Assembly (NCBI RefSeq): GCF_009696465.1
Contig: NZ_VULX01000029.1
Location: 1 to 36,395, forward strand
DNA length: 36,395 nucleotides
Direction of reading: 5' to 3'
From: Inconstantimicrobium porci
Lineage (GTDB): Bacteria; Bacillota; Clostridia; Clostridiales; Clostridiaceae
Of the stretch, positions 1-8,039 are shown in pieces. The notes below the pieces were generated by a model. The model was not told the origin of the DNA, did no database searches, and saw only the letters and a program-made list of their open reading frames with translations. The position numbers and the translations under genes were made by a program. Numbering within the stretch: position 1 is the stretch's first letter; each line of letters starts with the position of its first letter.

Positions 1-297
<297 letters not shown>

Positions 298-473
298 AAG
301 TTCAAGGGTTCAAATGGAAAAATAAAATTAGTTCAATTTGTTATTGCAATTTATCAACTTCATTAAAATTATTTAATGACTAAAAAGCATCTTATAAACA
401 GGATATCTAAAAAGGTGATTTCCTTATATTCTCAAGCTTTTATAGACATTTTTCTTAAATCTAAAACAAAAAA

Positions 474-510
474 CTCCCACCAGGTTTTATTCATCACTAA
501 AACCTAGTGG
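474..510 (-). terminator. terminator of mgtE
   Basis: Arms 477-489 and 498-510 (CCACCAGGTTTTA / TAAAACCTAGTGG, one wobble) form a 13-bp hairpin with an 8-nt loop. On the minus strand it is followed by GAGTTTTTTG. It lies 10 nt after the mgtE stop codon. Confidence 0.85.
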
Positions 511-520
511 AAGCTTTTAT

Positions 521-1867
521 TTAAATAAGGAATCTCATAAATACTGTTGCAAGTCCTAGGAAAAAGAAGAATCCACAGCAGTCTGTAAATGTTGTTACAA
601 ATATTGAAGAAGCAAGTGCTGGATCTGCCTTTAACTTCTTTAATATCAATGGAACAAGATAACCTGTAACTGTTGCTACAACCATGTTTAATATCATAGC
701 AAGTGCCATTACAACTCCAAGCATTGCATTACCCTGCCATATAAAGCTCATTATTCCTATGATTAAGCCAATTACAACACCTGTAACTGTTCCTATTCCT
801 ACTTCCTTAAATAATACTCTTTTTTCATTTTCATAATTCAATTCGTCAAGTGCTAGTCCACGAACTATTACTGTCAGTGTCTGTGTTCCAGCATTACCAC
901 CCATGCCTGTAACTATCGGCATAAGAGTTGCAAGTGCTACAACCTTCTCTATTGTTCCCTGAAACACTCCTACAACTGCAGAAGCTAATATTGCAGTAAA
1001 AAGATTCACAACAAGCCATGGAAGTCTGCTTCTTACTGATTCCATAGTTGTGCCGCTGATTTTTTCGCCTTCATCAACACCACCAAGACGATGGATATCC
1101 TCAGTACTTTCATCTCTCAAAATCTGCATAACATCATCAACAGTTACTATACCTAAAAGTCTGCTGAAATTATCAACAACTGGCATAGTTAAAGAACCAT
1201 ATTTTTCGAACTTATGTCCAACTTCCTCCTGATCCATATTACTCGGTATTGGCATAACATTAGGATTAATTATGTCCATAATATGTGTATCAAAACTTTT
1301 TACTACTAAATCTTTCAATGCTACAACACCTATAAGCTTGTCAAACTTATCGACAACATATAAGTCATCGATATTCTCAATATCTTCACCAGTTTTCTGA
1401 AGATATTTAAGAGTCTGCTCTACTGTCATATCTCCTTTGATAGCTACAAATTCAGTCGCCATAATACCGGCTGCAGTATCTGGCTCATAACTTAGAAGTC
1501 TTCTGACATTTCTTGCATCGTCAGTAGTCATCTTCTGCAGAATTCTGTCTGCCTGATCCTTCTCAAGAATTCCAAGCAAATCTGTAACTTCATCCGAAGA
1601 CATTTCTTGCAGGATATTTTTCTGCTTATTATCTGAAAAGCTCATAAGTATCTTATACTTATCTTCATCTTCTGCTTCATCAATTATTTCAGCAATAAAG
1701 TTTTCAGGAAGTCTGTTAAGTATGTCTAAACAATCATTCTTTTCATCCTCCTTTAAGATATCAAGTATATCTACTGGATGAGCATTTTCAAGGTACTCTA
1801 GAACCTTATCCTGTGGTGCATGTAATAAGAACACTTTTAATTCATTCCTAGTCATGTTTGTTTTCAT
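521..1867 (-). CDS. mgtE: MgtE-type Mg2+ transporter with CBS domains
   Basis: This is a 448-residue MgtE, the usual length. The N-terminal helical MgtE_N repeat domain covers about residues 10-125, two CBS domains cover about 130-250, and five membrane helices follow from about 280 to the end. The last helix region carries TFTDCCGFFFFLG, the place of the conserved pore aspartate of the family. In known MgtE proteins the N and CBS domains sense cytoplasmic Mg2+ and close the channel. The start at 1867 is supported by GGAGGG 7 nt upstream. The gene is monocistronic, with its own terminator and a leader of about 170-230 nt that carries a small ORF (1918-1986) and a hairpin over the ribosome binding site. 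No M-box riboswitch could be recognised in that leader. Confidence 0.95.
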   Translation of the reverse strand: MKTNMTRNELKVFLLHAPQDKVLEYLENAHPVDILDILKEDEKNDCLDILNRLPENFIAEIIDEAEDEDKYKILMSFSDNKQKNILQEMSSDEVTDLLGILEKDQADRILQKMTTDDARNVRRLLSYEPDTAAGIMATEFVAIKGDMTVEQTLKYLQKTGEDIENIDDLYVVDKFDKLIGVVALKDLVVKSFDTHIMDIINPNVMPIPSNMDQEEVGHKFEKYGSLTMPVVDNFSRLLGIVTVDDVMQILRDESTEDIHRLGGVDEGEKISGTTMESVRSRLPWLVVNLFTAILASAVVGVFQGTIEKVVALATLMPIVTGMGGNAGTQTLTVIVRGLALDELNYENEKRVLFKEVGIGTVTGVVIGLIIGIMSFIWQGNAMLGVVMALAMILNMVVATVTGYLVPLILKKLKADPALASSIFVTTFTDCCGFFFFLGLATVFMRFLI

Positions 1868-1870
1868 AGT

Positions 1871-1894
1871 AGCCCTCCTTCAGATTAAAGGGCT
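1871..1894 (-). promoter_or_regulatory. hairpin sequestering the mgtE ribosome binding site
   Basis: On the minus strand AGCCCT (1894-1889) can pair with AGGGCT (1876-1871), and the second arm contains most of the GGAGGG Shine-Dalgarno sequence of mgtE. The 6-bp stem has a 12-nt loop. It begins 24 nt after the stop codon of the leader ORF, close enough for a ribosome at the end of the ORF to affect folding. The pairing is seen in the sequence; the role is inferred. Confidence 0.5.
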
Positions 1895-1917
1895 GCCATC
1901 CTATTTATAAAAAAATA

Positions 1918-1986
1918 TTAATGAAACCCTCTATCCTTAACATATTCAATTTTTAATTTTGCGTACTGCTTGGGATGCGAGTCCAT
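1918..1986 (-). CDS. candidate 22-residue leader peptide upstream of mgtE
   Basis: A minus-strand ATG at 1986 opens a 22-codon ORF beginning MDSHPKQYAK and ending VKDRGFH, with TAA at 1918-1920. AAAGGAG lies 9 nt upstream (1996-2002), a better Shine-Dalgarno match than most real genes here. It lies within the mgtE leader, downstream of both candidate promoters, and ends 50 nt before the mgtE start. The peptide is basic and hydrophilic with no membrane segment. I do not recognise a family. Context suggests a regulatory leader peptide, by analogy with Mg2+-responsive leader peptides ahead of other Mg2+ transporter genes, but it is too short to prove coding from one sequence. Confidence 0.5.
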   Translation of the reverse strand: MDSHPKQYAKLKIEYVKDRGFH

Positions 1987-2041
1987 TAATAACCACTCCT
2001 TTAATTAACTGTACTAATTATCCTTCATATTTGCCTCTTTA

Positions 2042-2070
2042 AGAATAGTTTCTTTTTTTATGTACGTCAA
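2042..2070 (-). promoter_or_regulatory. possible second mgtE promoter
   Basis: On the minus strand TTGACG (2070-2065) and TATTCT (2047-2042) are separated by 17 nt. It would start transcription near 2035, still upstream of the leader ORF. Confidence 0.4.
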
Positions 2071-2099
2071 TACCATTTTAGCAAATTAGTCTCTCATAT

Positions 2100-2128
2100 A
2101 TTATATTCAATTTTCGCACTTTTGACAA
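2100..2128 (-). promoter_or_regulatory. mgtE promoter
   Basis: On the minus strand TTGTCA (2128-2123), a 17-nt spacer and TATAAT (2105-2100) make a near-consensus housekeeping promoter. Predicted start near 2093 gives a 5' leader of about 226 nt before mgtE. Confidence 0.75.
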
Positions 2129-2178
2129 ATAAAGTAATAATTTCTACTCAGTTTTTTTAATTTATTATATAGTCTTTA

Positions 2179-2208
2179 TTGAAGTTTTTTTGGACTGTAT
2201 AGTATAAT
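2179..2208 (+). promoter_or_regulatory. promoter of the hemerythrin gene
   Basis: TTGAAG (2179-2184), 18-nt spacer, TATAAT (2203-2208), 35 nt upstream of the start codon. Confidence 0.65.
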
Positions 2209-2243
2209 TGAATTACTAAAAAATCATTCAGGAGGTGCTTTTT

Positions 2244-2663
2244 ATGTTTTCTTGGGATCAAAGTTTTTGTACAGGCATAAATATAATCGATGAGCAGCAT
2301 AAGTTACTATTTAAGCTGGGCAGAGAGTTTGAACTGCTCTTACAAATTCCTGATGGTGTAAGTAAAAAAGATGATGCTTTGAAACTACTTGTTGATTTAA
2401 GAGATTACGTTACTTTCCACTTTTATACAGAGGAAAGCTTAATGGAGCAAATAGATTACCCTGATATTGAACATCACAGGGAATACCATAAAATTTTCCA
2501 GAACCAGATAACTAATATAAGCTTCAAAAACATTAATAATGAAAATTATGATGAAATGCGCACTTTACTAAACAACATATACAGTTGGATTTTTGATCAT
2601 ATGTTAAAGGAAGACCTATACTTCAAGGAGTATGCCGAAAATCACCAATTAACTCATGATTAA
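2244..2663 (+). CDS. bacteriohemerythrin
   Basis: This is a 139-residue single-domain hemerythrin, a cytoplasmic non-heme diiron O2-binding protein. Seen: the family start MFSWDQSF, then H in IDEQHKLLF, HFYTEE (HxxxE), HREYHK (two His) and IFDHMLKED, i.e. the His and carboxylate ligands of the diiron site in order. The ATG at 2244 is preferred over a GTG at 2235 because that GTG overlaps the AGGAGG ribosome binding site (2230-2235), which is spaced 8 nt from the ATG. It has its own promoter and terminator and is convergent with the next gene. In anaerobes such proteins are linked to O2 sensing, storage or protection; which applies cannot be read here. Confidence 0.93.
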   Translation: MFSWDQSFCTGINIIDEQHKLLFKLGREFELLLQIPDGVSKKDDALKLLVDLRDYVTFHFYTEESLMEQIDYPDIEHHREYHKIFQNQITNISFKNINNENYDEMRTLLNNIYSWIFDHMLKEDLYFKEYAENHQLTHD

Positions 2664-2688
2664 TATATTAGATTTAAGATCAAATGTT

Positions 2689-2734
2689 AAAAACATAAAG
2701 CAAGGACACCATAACTTCCTTGCTTTATGTTTTT
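2689..2734. terminator. bidirectional terminator
   Basis: An 18-bp perfect stem (2689-2706 with 2717-2734) and a 10-nt loop, with A-run on one side and T-run on the other. It lies between the convergent hemerythrin gene and the 518-residue gene and can serve both. Confidence 0.9.
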
Positions 2735-2755
2735 ACTCAATAACAATACATATAT

Positions 2756-4312
2756 TTAATTGTTATTTAGCTCTACAAATATTTCCTCATAGTAAATTTT
2801 GTTTTTTACTACTTTCTTAATAGCTTTTATATCTTCGCCATCTATAATAGAAGTTTTATATAAAAACTCAGCATATCTACCGATAGACACTAATTCATTT
2901 TTTGTATCTGTTTTGCTCGATGCTGCTATCGGAATATAAAACTCCCTCATATAATTATCAACCAGTTTATCATCAATCTTTTGTAAATCATTTTTATTCT
3001 TGCATTTAACATAAAAATTCAGGAACATATAGACATTTGAAATATGTGACTCTACTGTACTCTGCTTAAGTATCTTATCTTTTAAGAGATACTCTGCAAA
3101 TTTATTAAGATGACTGTTTATAAACTCCTCATTGCCAGTACCATTATTACTTTCTAAAATATCATACATCTTTTCATCAAGTTTCTTTTCTTTTTCAGCA
3201 CTTTCCAATATAGTAGAAAATTCAGATGATTTTATATGCTTAAAGAATCGTTTATTCTGATGTGGTTTAAGTTGACTAATTATCTCCTCACCAAATGGTG
3301 TTAAGTCATGGAGATCATCACATTCAAAAATAATTCTTAATCTATCATTAGGATCCTCATCTTCTGCAAACTCATTAAATACCTGCTTCATGATAAATAT
3401 ATTGCTTTTATTAGGACTTATTAGTCCCAAATAATAGCCAAACACACTTGTAAAATACATATCTATAAAAACTCTATAATAAAGCTGTGCTCCAGTTTGA
3501 GCTGCCATTTTTATATTCTCATTTTCTTCACCTGGATATTGCTCTAGAATGGCATCAAGAATTTCATCCTCTAAACCATCAATATTTTCAATATAATTAT
3601 CAAAATTAATATTGTTATCTATTAATGAAAGAATTCTTTTTCTATCAAAATCTTCAATAAATACTTCGCTGTCATTTAAATTGTTAAATGAGAAATTGAT
3701 ACTTGTATCTATTACCTTTAAAAGTTTTTCCTTATTGCTCAGTTTCATGAATTCATCATACTGGTCACCTATTTTAAAGCAGGTACATCCTATAGACTTC
3801 ATCTGCACAAGAAATTTCATTGATGTTGCTATATACATAAGATATTCAAGATAATATGCACTTCTAAAATTAATCTTTTCTAAAAGTTTTTCTCCGTTAT
3901 CTATTAAATATTTATTATTTTCACGTACTATTATTGTTGGATCAGCAAAATCCATAAGCTTATCTAAGTCATCAAGTACTGGATGTTTTTCTATTGAATA
4001 AAAGATATATGAAATACTACTTCTTAATTTTCCTCTATATTCTTCAATATTAACATGTGGGCTTACCGCATATTTCCCAGGTACTTTTTCTTGAGCAAGC
4101 TGATTAACAAGGAAATTAGGATTTAAATAAGTATCAGAACTAACTGCCGAGTAAAGCCACTTTCTAAATATAGAATCTTTAGAAAATAGTACGCTATCCT
4201 TCTGTTTTCTATTAAGGTCATTATATTTTTTAATAAAATCAATTATATATTCTGCTAACATCCTTTGTATATTCTTATCATTCTTTATTGCTTCTGTAAC
4301 TTTCTCTATCAT
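2756..4312 (-). CDS. uncharacterised 518-residue protein with recombinase-like core-binding domain
   Basis: Start at 4312 is supported by GGAGG close upstream. Residues 1-390 are mostly helical and acidic with no motif I recognise. Residues about 395-500 (HLNKFAEYLLKDK...TVESHISNVYMFLNFY) look like the SAM-like N-terminal core-binding domain of phage-type tyrosine recombinases, including the conserved T(V/I)xxHxxNV region. The catalytic domain (R...HxxR...Y) is absent, and the ORF ends cleanly 22 nt before a strong terminator, so this is not an obvious truncation. No signal peptide or membrane helix is seen. Composition resembles the neighbours. A DNA-binding role is inferred from the C-terminal domain only; the gene stands alone with no linked mobile-element genes. 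Confidence 0.6.
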   Translation of the reverse strand: MIEKVTEAIKNDKNIQRMLAEYIIDFIKKYNDLNRKQKDSVLFSKDSIFRKWLYSAVSSDTYLNPNFLVNQLAQEKVPGKYAVSPHVNIEEYRGKLRSSISYIFYSIEKHPVLDDLDKLMDFADPTIIVRENNKYLIDNGEKLLEKINFRSAYYLEYLMYIATSMKFLVQMKSIGCTCFKIGDQYDEFMKLSNKEKLLKVIDTSINFSFNNLNDSEVFIEDFDRKRILSLIDNNINFDNYIENIDGLEDEILDAILEQYPGEENENIKMAAQTGAQLYYRVFIDMYFTSVFGYYLGLISPNKSNIFIMKQVFNEFAEDEDPNDRLRIIFECDDLHDLTPFGEEIISQLKPHQNKRFFKHIKSSEFSTILESAEKEKKLDEKMYDILESNNGTGNEEFINSHLNKFAEYLLKDKILKQSTVESHISNVYMFLNFYVKCKNKNDLQKIDDKLVDNYMREFYIPIAASSKTDTKNELVSIGRYAEFLYKTSIIDGEDIKAIKKVVKNKIYYEEIFVELNNN

Positions 4313-4444
4313 AGGACCTCCACATTGCCTTAATATATCAATAAATATATCTTAATACTTACATTTTCTTATTATACTACTTTTTAATAATATGCATCAT
4401 TAATTAAATAAAATTATGAACATATATTATTTATCACCATATAA

Positions 4445-4479
4445 AAATAAGACAGAAAAATTTCTCTTCTGTCTTATTT
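4445..4479 (-). terminator. terminator of the ECF operon
   Basis: Thirteen-bp perfect stem (4445-4457 with 4467-4479) and 9-nt loop, 8 nt after the stop codon of the last ECF gene, followed by a T-rich stretch on the minus strand. Confidence 0.85.
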
Positions 4480-4486
4480 CCATATA

Positions 4487-5290
4487 CTAATTATTCTTAT
4501 AAAACTCTACAAAATCATCAACTGTTAAGAATGTTTCATTATATCCAAGCTGTCTGCAAAGCTGTGTAACATGTGGCAATTCAAGATATGCTTTTTTTAA
4601 TATCTCTTCATTTGAATACACATCTTTAGTATTTCCATCTAGAATAACTCTACCTTTATTAAATACTATAGTTCTTTCAAATACTTCAGCTACAAAATCC
4701 ATATCATGAATTATTGTAAGTACAGTTTTTCCTTTATTTCTTAATTCCTTAATCAATCTTTTTATTTTTTCTTTACCTGCAAAATCCTGAGCTATTGTAG
4801 GCTCATCAAAAATTATTATATCTGTATCCATAGCAACTATTGATGCTATAGTTATTAATTTTCTTTCTGATAATCCTAAATCATACGGATTCTCATCTAT
4901 TAAATTATCGAGACCAAGTATTTTTAGAGCTTCAACGGAATTCTTCCTTGCTGTTTCACTACTCATACCTATATTTAATGGTCCAAACATAACCTCATCA
5001 ATTACTTTACTTTTGAATATCTGATCATTAGGATTTTGAAATACAAGCCCTATGTATTTTGCAAGTTCAGCCGCAGTAGAATCTTTTGTATCTTTACCAC
5101 ATACAATAATTTCACCACTATTTTGTTTTAAAAGACCTTTAAGTAATTTTACAAATGTTGTCTTTCCAGCTCCATTTTGCCCTATTATTGCAGTACTTCT
5201 ATTATCAAACATTAAGTTAATATCACTTAATGTTTCTTCTTTATTTTCTTTATATTTGAAGCAAAGATTTTTTACAACTATTTTATCCAT
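4487..5290 (-). CDS. ECF transporter ATPase with degenerate signature (EcfA2-like)
   Basis: A 267-residue ABC ATPase of an energy-coupling factor transporter. Seen: Walker A GQNGAGKTT (37-45), Q-loop FQNP (Q85), Walker B DIIIFDE (157-163) and switch His (IIHD, H195). The signature motif is LSERK (140-144) rather than LSGGQ. In family members with such a sequence, one of the two composite ATP sites of the A1/A2 heterodimer lacks a normal signature. The start codon overlaps the end of the preceding ATPase gene by 8 nt, and no strong ribosome binding site is seen, so translation is probably coupled. It is the last gene of the S-T-A1-A2 operon and is followed by a terminator. Confidence 0.88.
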   Translation of the reverse strand: MDKIVVKNLCFKYKENKEETLSDINLMFDNRSTAIIGQNGAGKTTFVKLLKGLLKQNSGEIIVCGKDTKDSTAAELAKYIGLVFQNPNDQIFKSKVIDEVMFGPLNIGMSSETARKNSVEALKILGLDNLIDENPYDLGLSERKLITIASIVAMDTDIIIFDEPTIAQDFAGKEKIKRLIKELRNKGKTVLTIIHDMDFVAEVFERTIVFNKGRVILDGNTKDVYSNEEILKKAYLELPHVTQLCRQLGYNETFLTVDDFVEFYKNN

Positions 5291-6128
5291 TGTTTTTCAC
5301 CACCAAGTCATATGCATCTTCAAGTGTTACCGGATATAGTCCAGTTTCTTGATTTTTTATTCCAAGCTTTCTGCATATCTTCGTGAATGCAGGCAGTGCT
5401 GCTCCCCTTGATTCAATATCATCACGTGAAAAAATCTTTTCAGGAGTATCGAAATCAATAATTGAACCTTCGTCCATAAACATTACCCTGTCAGAATACT
5501 TTGCAATCTTTTCAATCTTATGTTCAACCATGATAACAGTCATTCCTTGTTTGCTTAGAGTTTGTACAGCCTTAAACACTTCCTCACTTCCCTGAGGATC
5601 AAGTTGTGATGTCGGTTCATCAAGAACAATGACTTCTGGCTTCATTGCTATAACACTTGCTATTGCCATACGCTGCATCTGCCCTCCTGAAAGCTCAAAT
5701 GGATTTTTATCCTTATATTCATAAATATCAAGAAGCTTTAATGCATAATCAATTCTTTTCTTCATTGCATCTCTTGGAACACCATTATTCTCAAGACCAA
5801 AACCAACTTCTTCATATACTGTAAGCTTGGCCCCACTAACTTGAGTAAATGGATTTTGAAAAACGAGTCCAACTTTTGATGACATTTCAGATATCTTTGT
5901 AGTTCTTGTATCTAATCCATCTACAAGTATTTTTCCTCCACATGCACCTTTATAAAATTGTGGAACAAGTCCAATAAGTGCTTGACATAAAGTAGATTTA
6001 CCTGCACCATTTTTCCCTATAACACCTATAAATTCACCTTTTTCAATTTCAAAAGAAATATCGTTTAATGCTAACTCTTTTGTAAGAGGATATCTATATT
6101 TAAAATTTTCCGCTACTATTTTCTTCAT
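5283..6128 (-). CDS. ECF transporter ATPase (EcfA1-like)
   Basis: A 281-residue ABC ATPase with complete motifs: Walker A GKNGAGKST (38-46), Q-loop FQNP (Q91), signature LSGGQ (146-150), Walker B VIVLDE (to E171) and H203 in VEHKIE. It should pair with the degenerate ATPase encoded next to form the motor. The ATG at 6128 is chosen because GGAGG lies 8 nt upstream; a further ATG at 6143 overlaps that site. The start overlaps the ecfT stop in an ATGA arrangement, a sign of translational coupling. Confidence 0.92.
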   Translation of the reverse strand: MKKIVAENFKYRYPLTKELALNDISFEIEKGEFIGVIGKNGAGKSTLCQALIGLVPQFYKGACGGKILVDGLDTRTTKISEMSSKVGLVFQNPFTQVSGAKLTVYEEVGFGLENNGVPRDAMKKRIDYALKLLDIYEYKDKNPFELSGGQMQRMAIASVIAMKPEVIVLDEPTSQLDPQGSEEVFKAVQTLSKQGMTVIMVEHKIEKIAKYSDRVMFMDEGSIIDFDTPEKIFSRDDIESRGAALPAFTKICRKLGIKNQETGLYPVTLEDAYDLVVKNNG

Positions 6129-6892
6129 AATATAATCCTCCATACTATCGATACAATCATTAAAATCAATAACGTATATGTAAATATTTTATTATATTTA
6201 GGGTATTCAATTTCATTTAAGAATGTTTTTTTCTTATTTGAAGTAAAGCCTCTAATTTCAAGTGCCATAGTTCTCTCTCTTGTACTTATAAGTGAATCCA
6301 TAACTACTGGAGATATCAATGGAAAAAAGGCTTTTATTCTAACTGAAAGCTTTCCTTCTGTTTCCATTCCTCTTGAGCGTTGTGCATCCATTATAGTTCC
6401 CATACTTGAACTCATCTGTGGAATTATTTGTAGAACTGAAGTTAATACATAACCAATTCTTGGAGACATACCTCTTTTAACAAGTTCTTCAACAAGATCA
6501 GAAGGCTTTGTTGTTAATATAAGTACAGAAAAACAACTTATTATGTTAATAATCCTTAAGCATAACTTTACAGCATAAATTAATCCTTCTTTATAAAATC
6601 CTAAAGATCCCACATAAAAAAGTACAGTTTTATTATCCTGCTTGAAAAAGCTCTGTATCAAAATGATTGTAATCATTACCAAAGCACTTATTCCGAAAAT
6701 AGGCACAACCTTCTTTAATACTTTGCCAATGATAAGTAGAATAAAACTATATATAATTGAAACAACGACTGCGTATTCAACCGGTACAACACATGGAACT
6801 AAAATTGCAGTCACAATATACAATAATTTATTCATAGGACTTATCTTATGGGTAAATGTATCTTTTTCTTCGTACAAACTAATGCTGTTCAT
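6125..6892 (-). CDS. ecfT: ECF transporter T component
   Basis: A 255-residue membrane protein with about five hydrophobic segments. The two coupling-helix motifs of EcfT are visible: AQRSRG (near 170) and ALEIRGF (near 220), each with the conserved Ala-x-x-x-Arg-Gly core that docks on the ATPases. AGGAGG precedes the ATG at 6892. It lies between the S gene and the two ATPase genes in one operon, and overlaps ecfA1 by 4 nt. Confidence 0.93.
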   Translation of the reverse strand: MNSISLYEEKDTFTHKISPMNKLLYIVTAILVPCVVPVEYAVVVSIIYSFILLIIGKVLKKVVPIFGISALVMITIILIQSFFKQDNKTVLFYVGSLGFYKEGLIYAVKLCLRIINIISCFSVLILTTKPSDLVEELVKRGMSPRIGYVLTSVLQIIPQMSSSMGTIMDAQRSRGMETEGKLSVRIKAFFPLISPVVMDSLISTRERTMALEIRGFTSNKKKTFLNEIEYPKYNKIFTYTLLILMIVSIVWRIIL

Positions 6893-6920
6893 AAAAGCCT
6901 CCTGTTTTATCTTGTGTTAT

Positions 6921-7520
6921 CTATATTTCTTCAATTTGATTATTATTTTGATATAACATAGTTAATTTCTTTGGAAGTCCCTTAAATATTACAAATGATA
7001 TCACAACAACTACTATTTTATCAAAAACATCAACAACTAGTTCATCTGCGAATGATGCAATCCATAAAGGAGCTTTTTTAGCCATAAGTGATGCAAAAAC
7101 AGCATCCCCCCATACATTACCAGTTTGTCCACCCCAAGCATAAATATTAAGTGGAGTTGAAATAACGATTGCCACTAATGCAATTATTAATGCAGAAATT
7201 AATGTTCTGCCAATAGTTTTAAACATTCCTTTATATGCTAATATACCAGTTGTAATACCTATTGCAACACTAGTTATTGCATATACAAATGACATAGGAT
7301 CCTGTAAACCATATATTACATTATTTATTGCTCCGCAAAGGCCTCCAACTATCGGTCCTGCAAGCATGGCTGATAGTATTGTTCCAATTGAATCAAGCCA
7401 TAAAGGCAACTTCAATGTCTGCGCAAATAGCTTACCAATGTAATTAATTCCAATTGCTACTGGTATTAATACTATACATGCAGTATTTAACTTCAATGAC
7501 CACATACTTTTTTTATTCAT
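6921..7520 (-). CDS. ECF transporter S component (copy 1)
   Basis: A 199-residue polytopic membrane protein with about six hydrophobic segments. It is closely similar along its length to the gene at 8040: both share INYIGK.FAQ.LKLPLWL, a SMLAGP-type segment, CGAINN and TGNVWGD. The start at 7520 (MNKKSMW) is chosen because AGGGGGA lies upstream, as in the paralogue; an upstream in-frame extension has no ribosome binding site. Lying first in an operon with T and two ATPases, it is the substrate-binding subunit of that transporter. The family is of the small-molecule (vitamin-type) ECF kind, but no motif tells the substrate. Rex-like operator sites lie upstream. Confidence 0.85.
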   Translation of the reverse strand: MNKKSMWSLKLNTACIVLIPVAIGINYIGKLFAQTLKLPLWLDSIGTILSAMLAGPIVGGLCGAINNVIYGLQDPMSFVYAITSVAIGITTGILAYKGMFKTIGRTLISALIIALVAIVISTPLNIYAWGGQTGNVWGDAVFASLMAKKAPLWIASFADELVVDVFDKIVVVVISFVIFKGLPKKLTMLYQNNNQIEEI

Positions 7521-7590
7521 TTTTAATCCCCCTAAATCATATGTAAATATGTAATTATGTTTATTAAGTTTATAAAAATACATTTTATAT

Positions 7591-7612
7591 TATTGTTATT
7601 TTTTTAACAATA
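7591..7612. promoter_or_regulatory. Rex-like operator site 1
   Basis: TATTGTTA-N6-TAACAATA, 8-bp perfect arms. The core TTGTTA-N6-TAACAA (7593-7610) differs at one base from the clostridial Rex consensus TTGTTAA-N4-TTAACAA as I recall it. It lies 71 nt upstream of the minus-strand S gene, and its TTGTTA could act as the -35 box for a TATAAA at 7589-7584, although the 15-nt spacer is short. Confidence 0.55.
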
Positions 7613-7770
7613 TTCTATTTTAAAAATATATTGCATTTGTTCATTTGTATTACTTAATTAACATTTAATAGAATTATATCATATATATTTCCCTATTGCT
7701 ATATTTTTTATAAAAGAAGAATAATTTTTTATTTAAAAATGAAATTTAAAAAATTTTCTTCCAAAAAAGT

Positions 7771-7788
7771 TTGTTAAATTTTAAACAA
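7771..7788. promoter_or_regulatory. Rex-like operator site 2
   Basis: TTGTTAA-ATTT-TAAACAA, one mismatch from the same consensus, near the middle of the gap between the two S genes. Confidence 0.4.
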
Positions 7789-7867
7789 TATTTTCAAGCT
7801 TTGTTTTTAAAAATTTTATATATTATTTTTTCTTAATATTAAACTATAAAAACTCAAGCTAAATATA

Positions 7868-7885
7868 TTGTTATTAATTTAACAA
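7868..7885. promoter_or_regulatory. Rex-like operator site 3
   Basis: TTGTTA-TTAATT-TAACAA, an exact repeat of the site 1 arms and spacing. It ends 24 nt before a TATAAT (7910-7915) that is the likely -10 box of the plus-strand S gene, so it would sit at or just upstream of the -35 region. Confidence 0.55.
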
Positions 7886-7924
7886 AGTTTTGGTAAAAAC
7901 TTGATTATTTATAATGATCAGGTG

Positions 7925-8011
7925 TGTCATAACGAGTATTTAAGAGTTATTTCTATTATTTTAGGCTTTTTAGGATTTGTATTTTATGTATTACATGTTA
8001 AAATTATGACA
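7925..8011 (+). promoter_or_regulatory. leader with closing inverted repeat, upstream of S copy 2
   Basis: TGTCATAA (7925-7932) and TTATGACA (8004-8011) are perfect 8-bp complements closing a 71-nt segment that begins about 10 nt after the predicted transcription start and ends 28 nt before the start codon. It could be the P1 stem of a leader RNA element or two half-sites for a protein. No known riboswitch core was recognised. Confidence 0.3.
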
Positions 8012-8039
8012 ATGTTTATATTTTTTAGGGGGATATATA

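Noticed and set aside
1868-2100. M-box Mg2+ riboswitch ahead of mgtE
   Set aside because: The conserved M-box core could not be found on the minus strand; only the leader ORF and a short hairpin are visible.
7613-7770. Promoters in the AT-rich gap between the S genes
   Set aside because: Many TATAAT-like strings occur by chance at this base composition; only those aligned with the operators and start codons were kept.
7868-7885. BirA-type biotin operator
   Set aside because: BirA boxes have TTGTTAAC half-sites about 14-16 nt apart; here the arms are only 6 nt apart, which fits Rex and not BirA.
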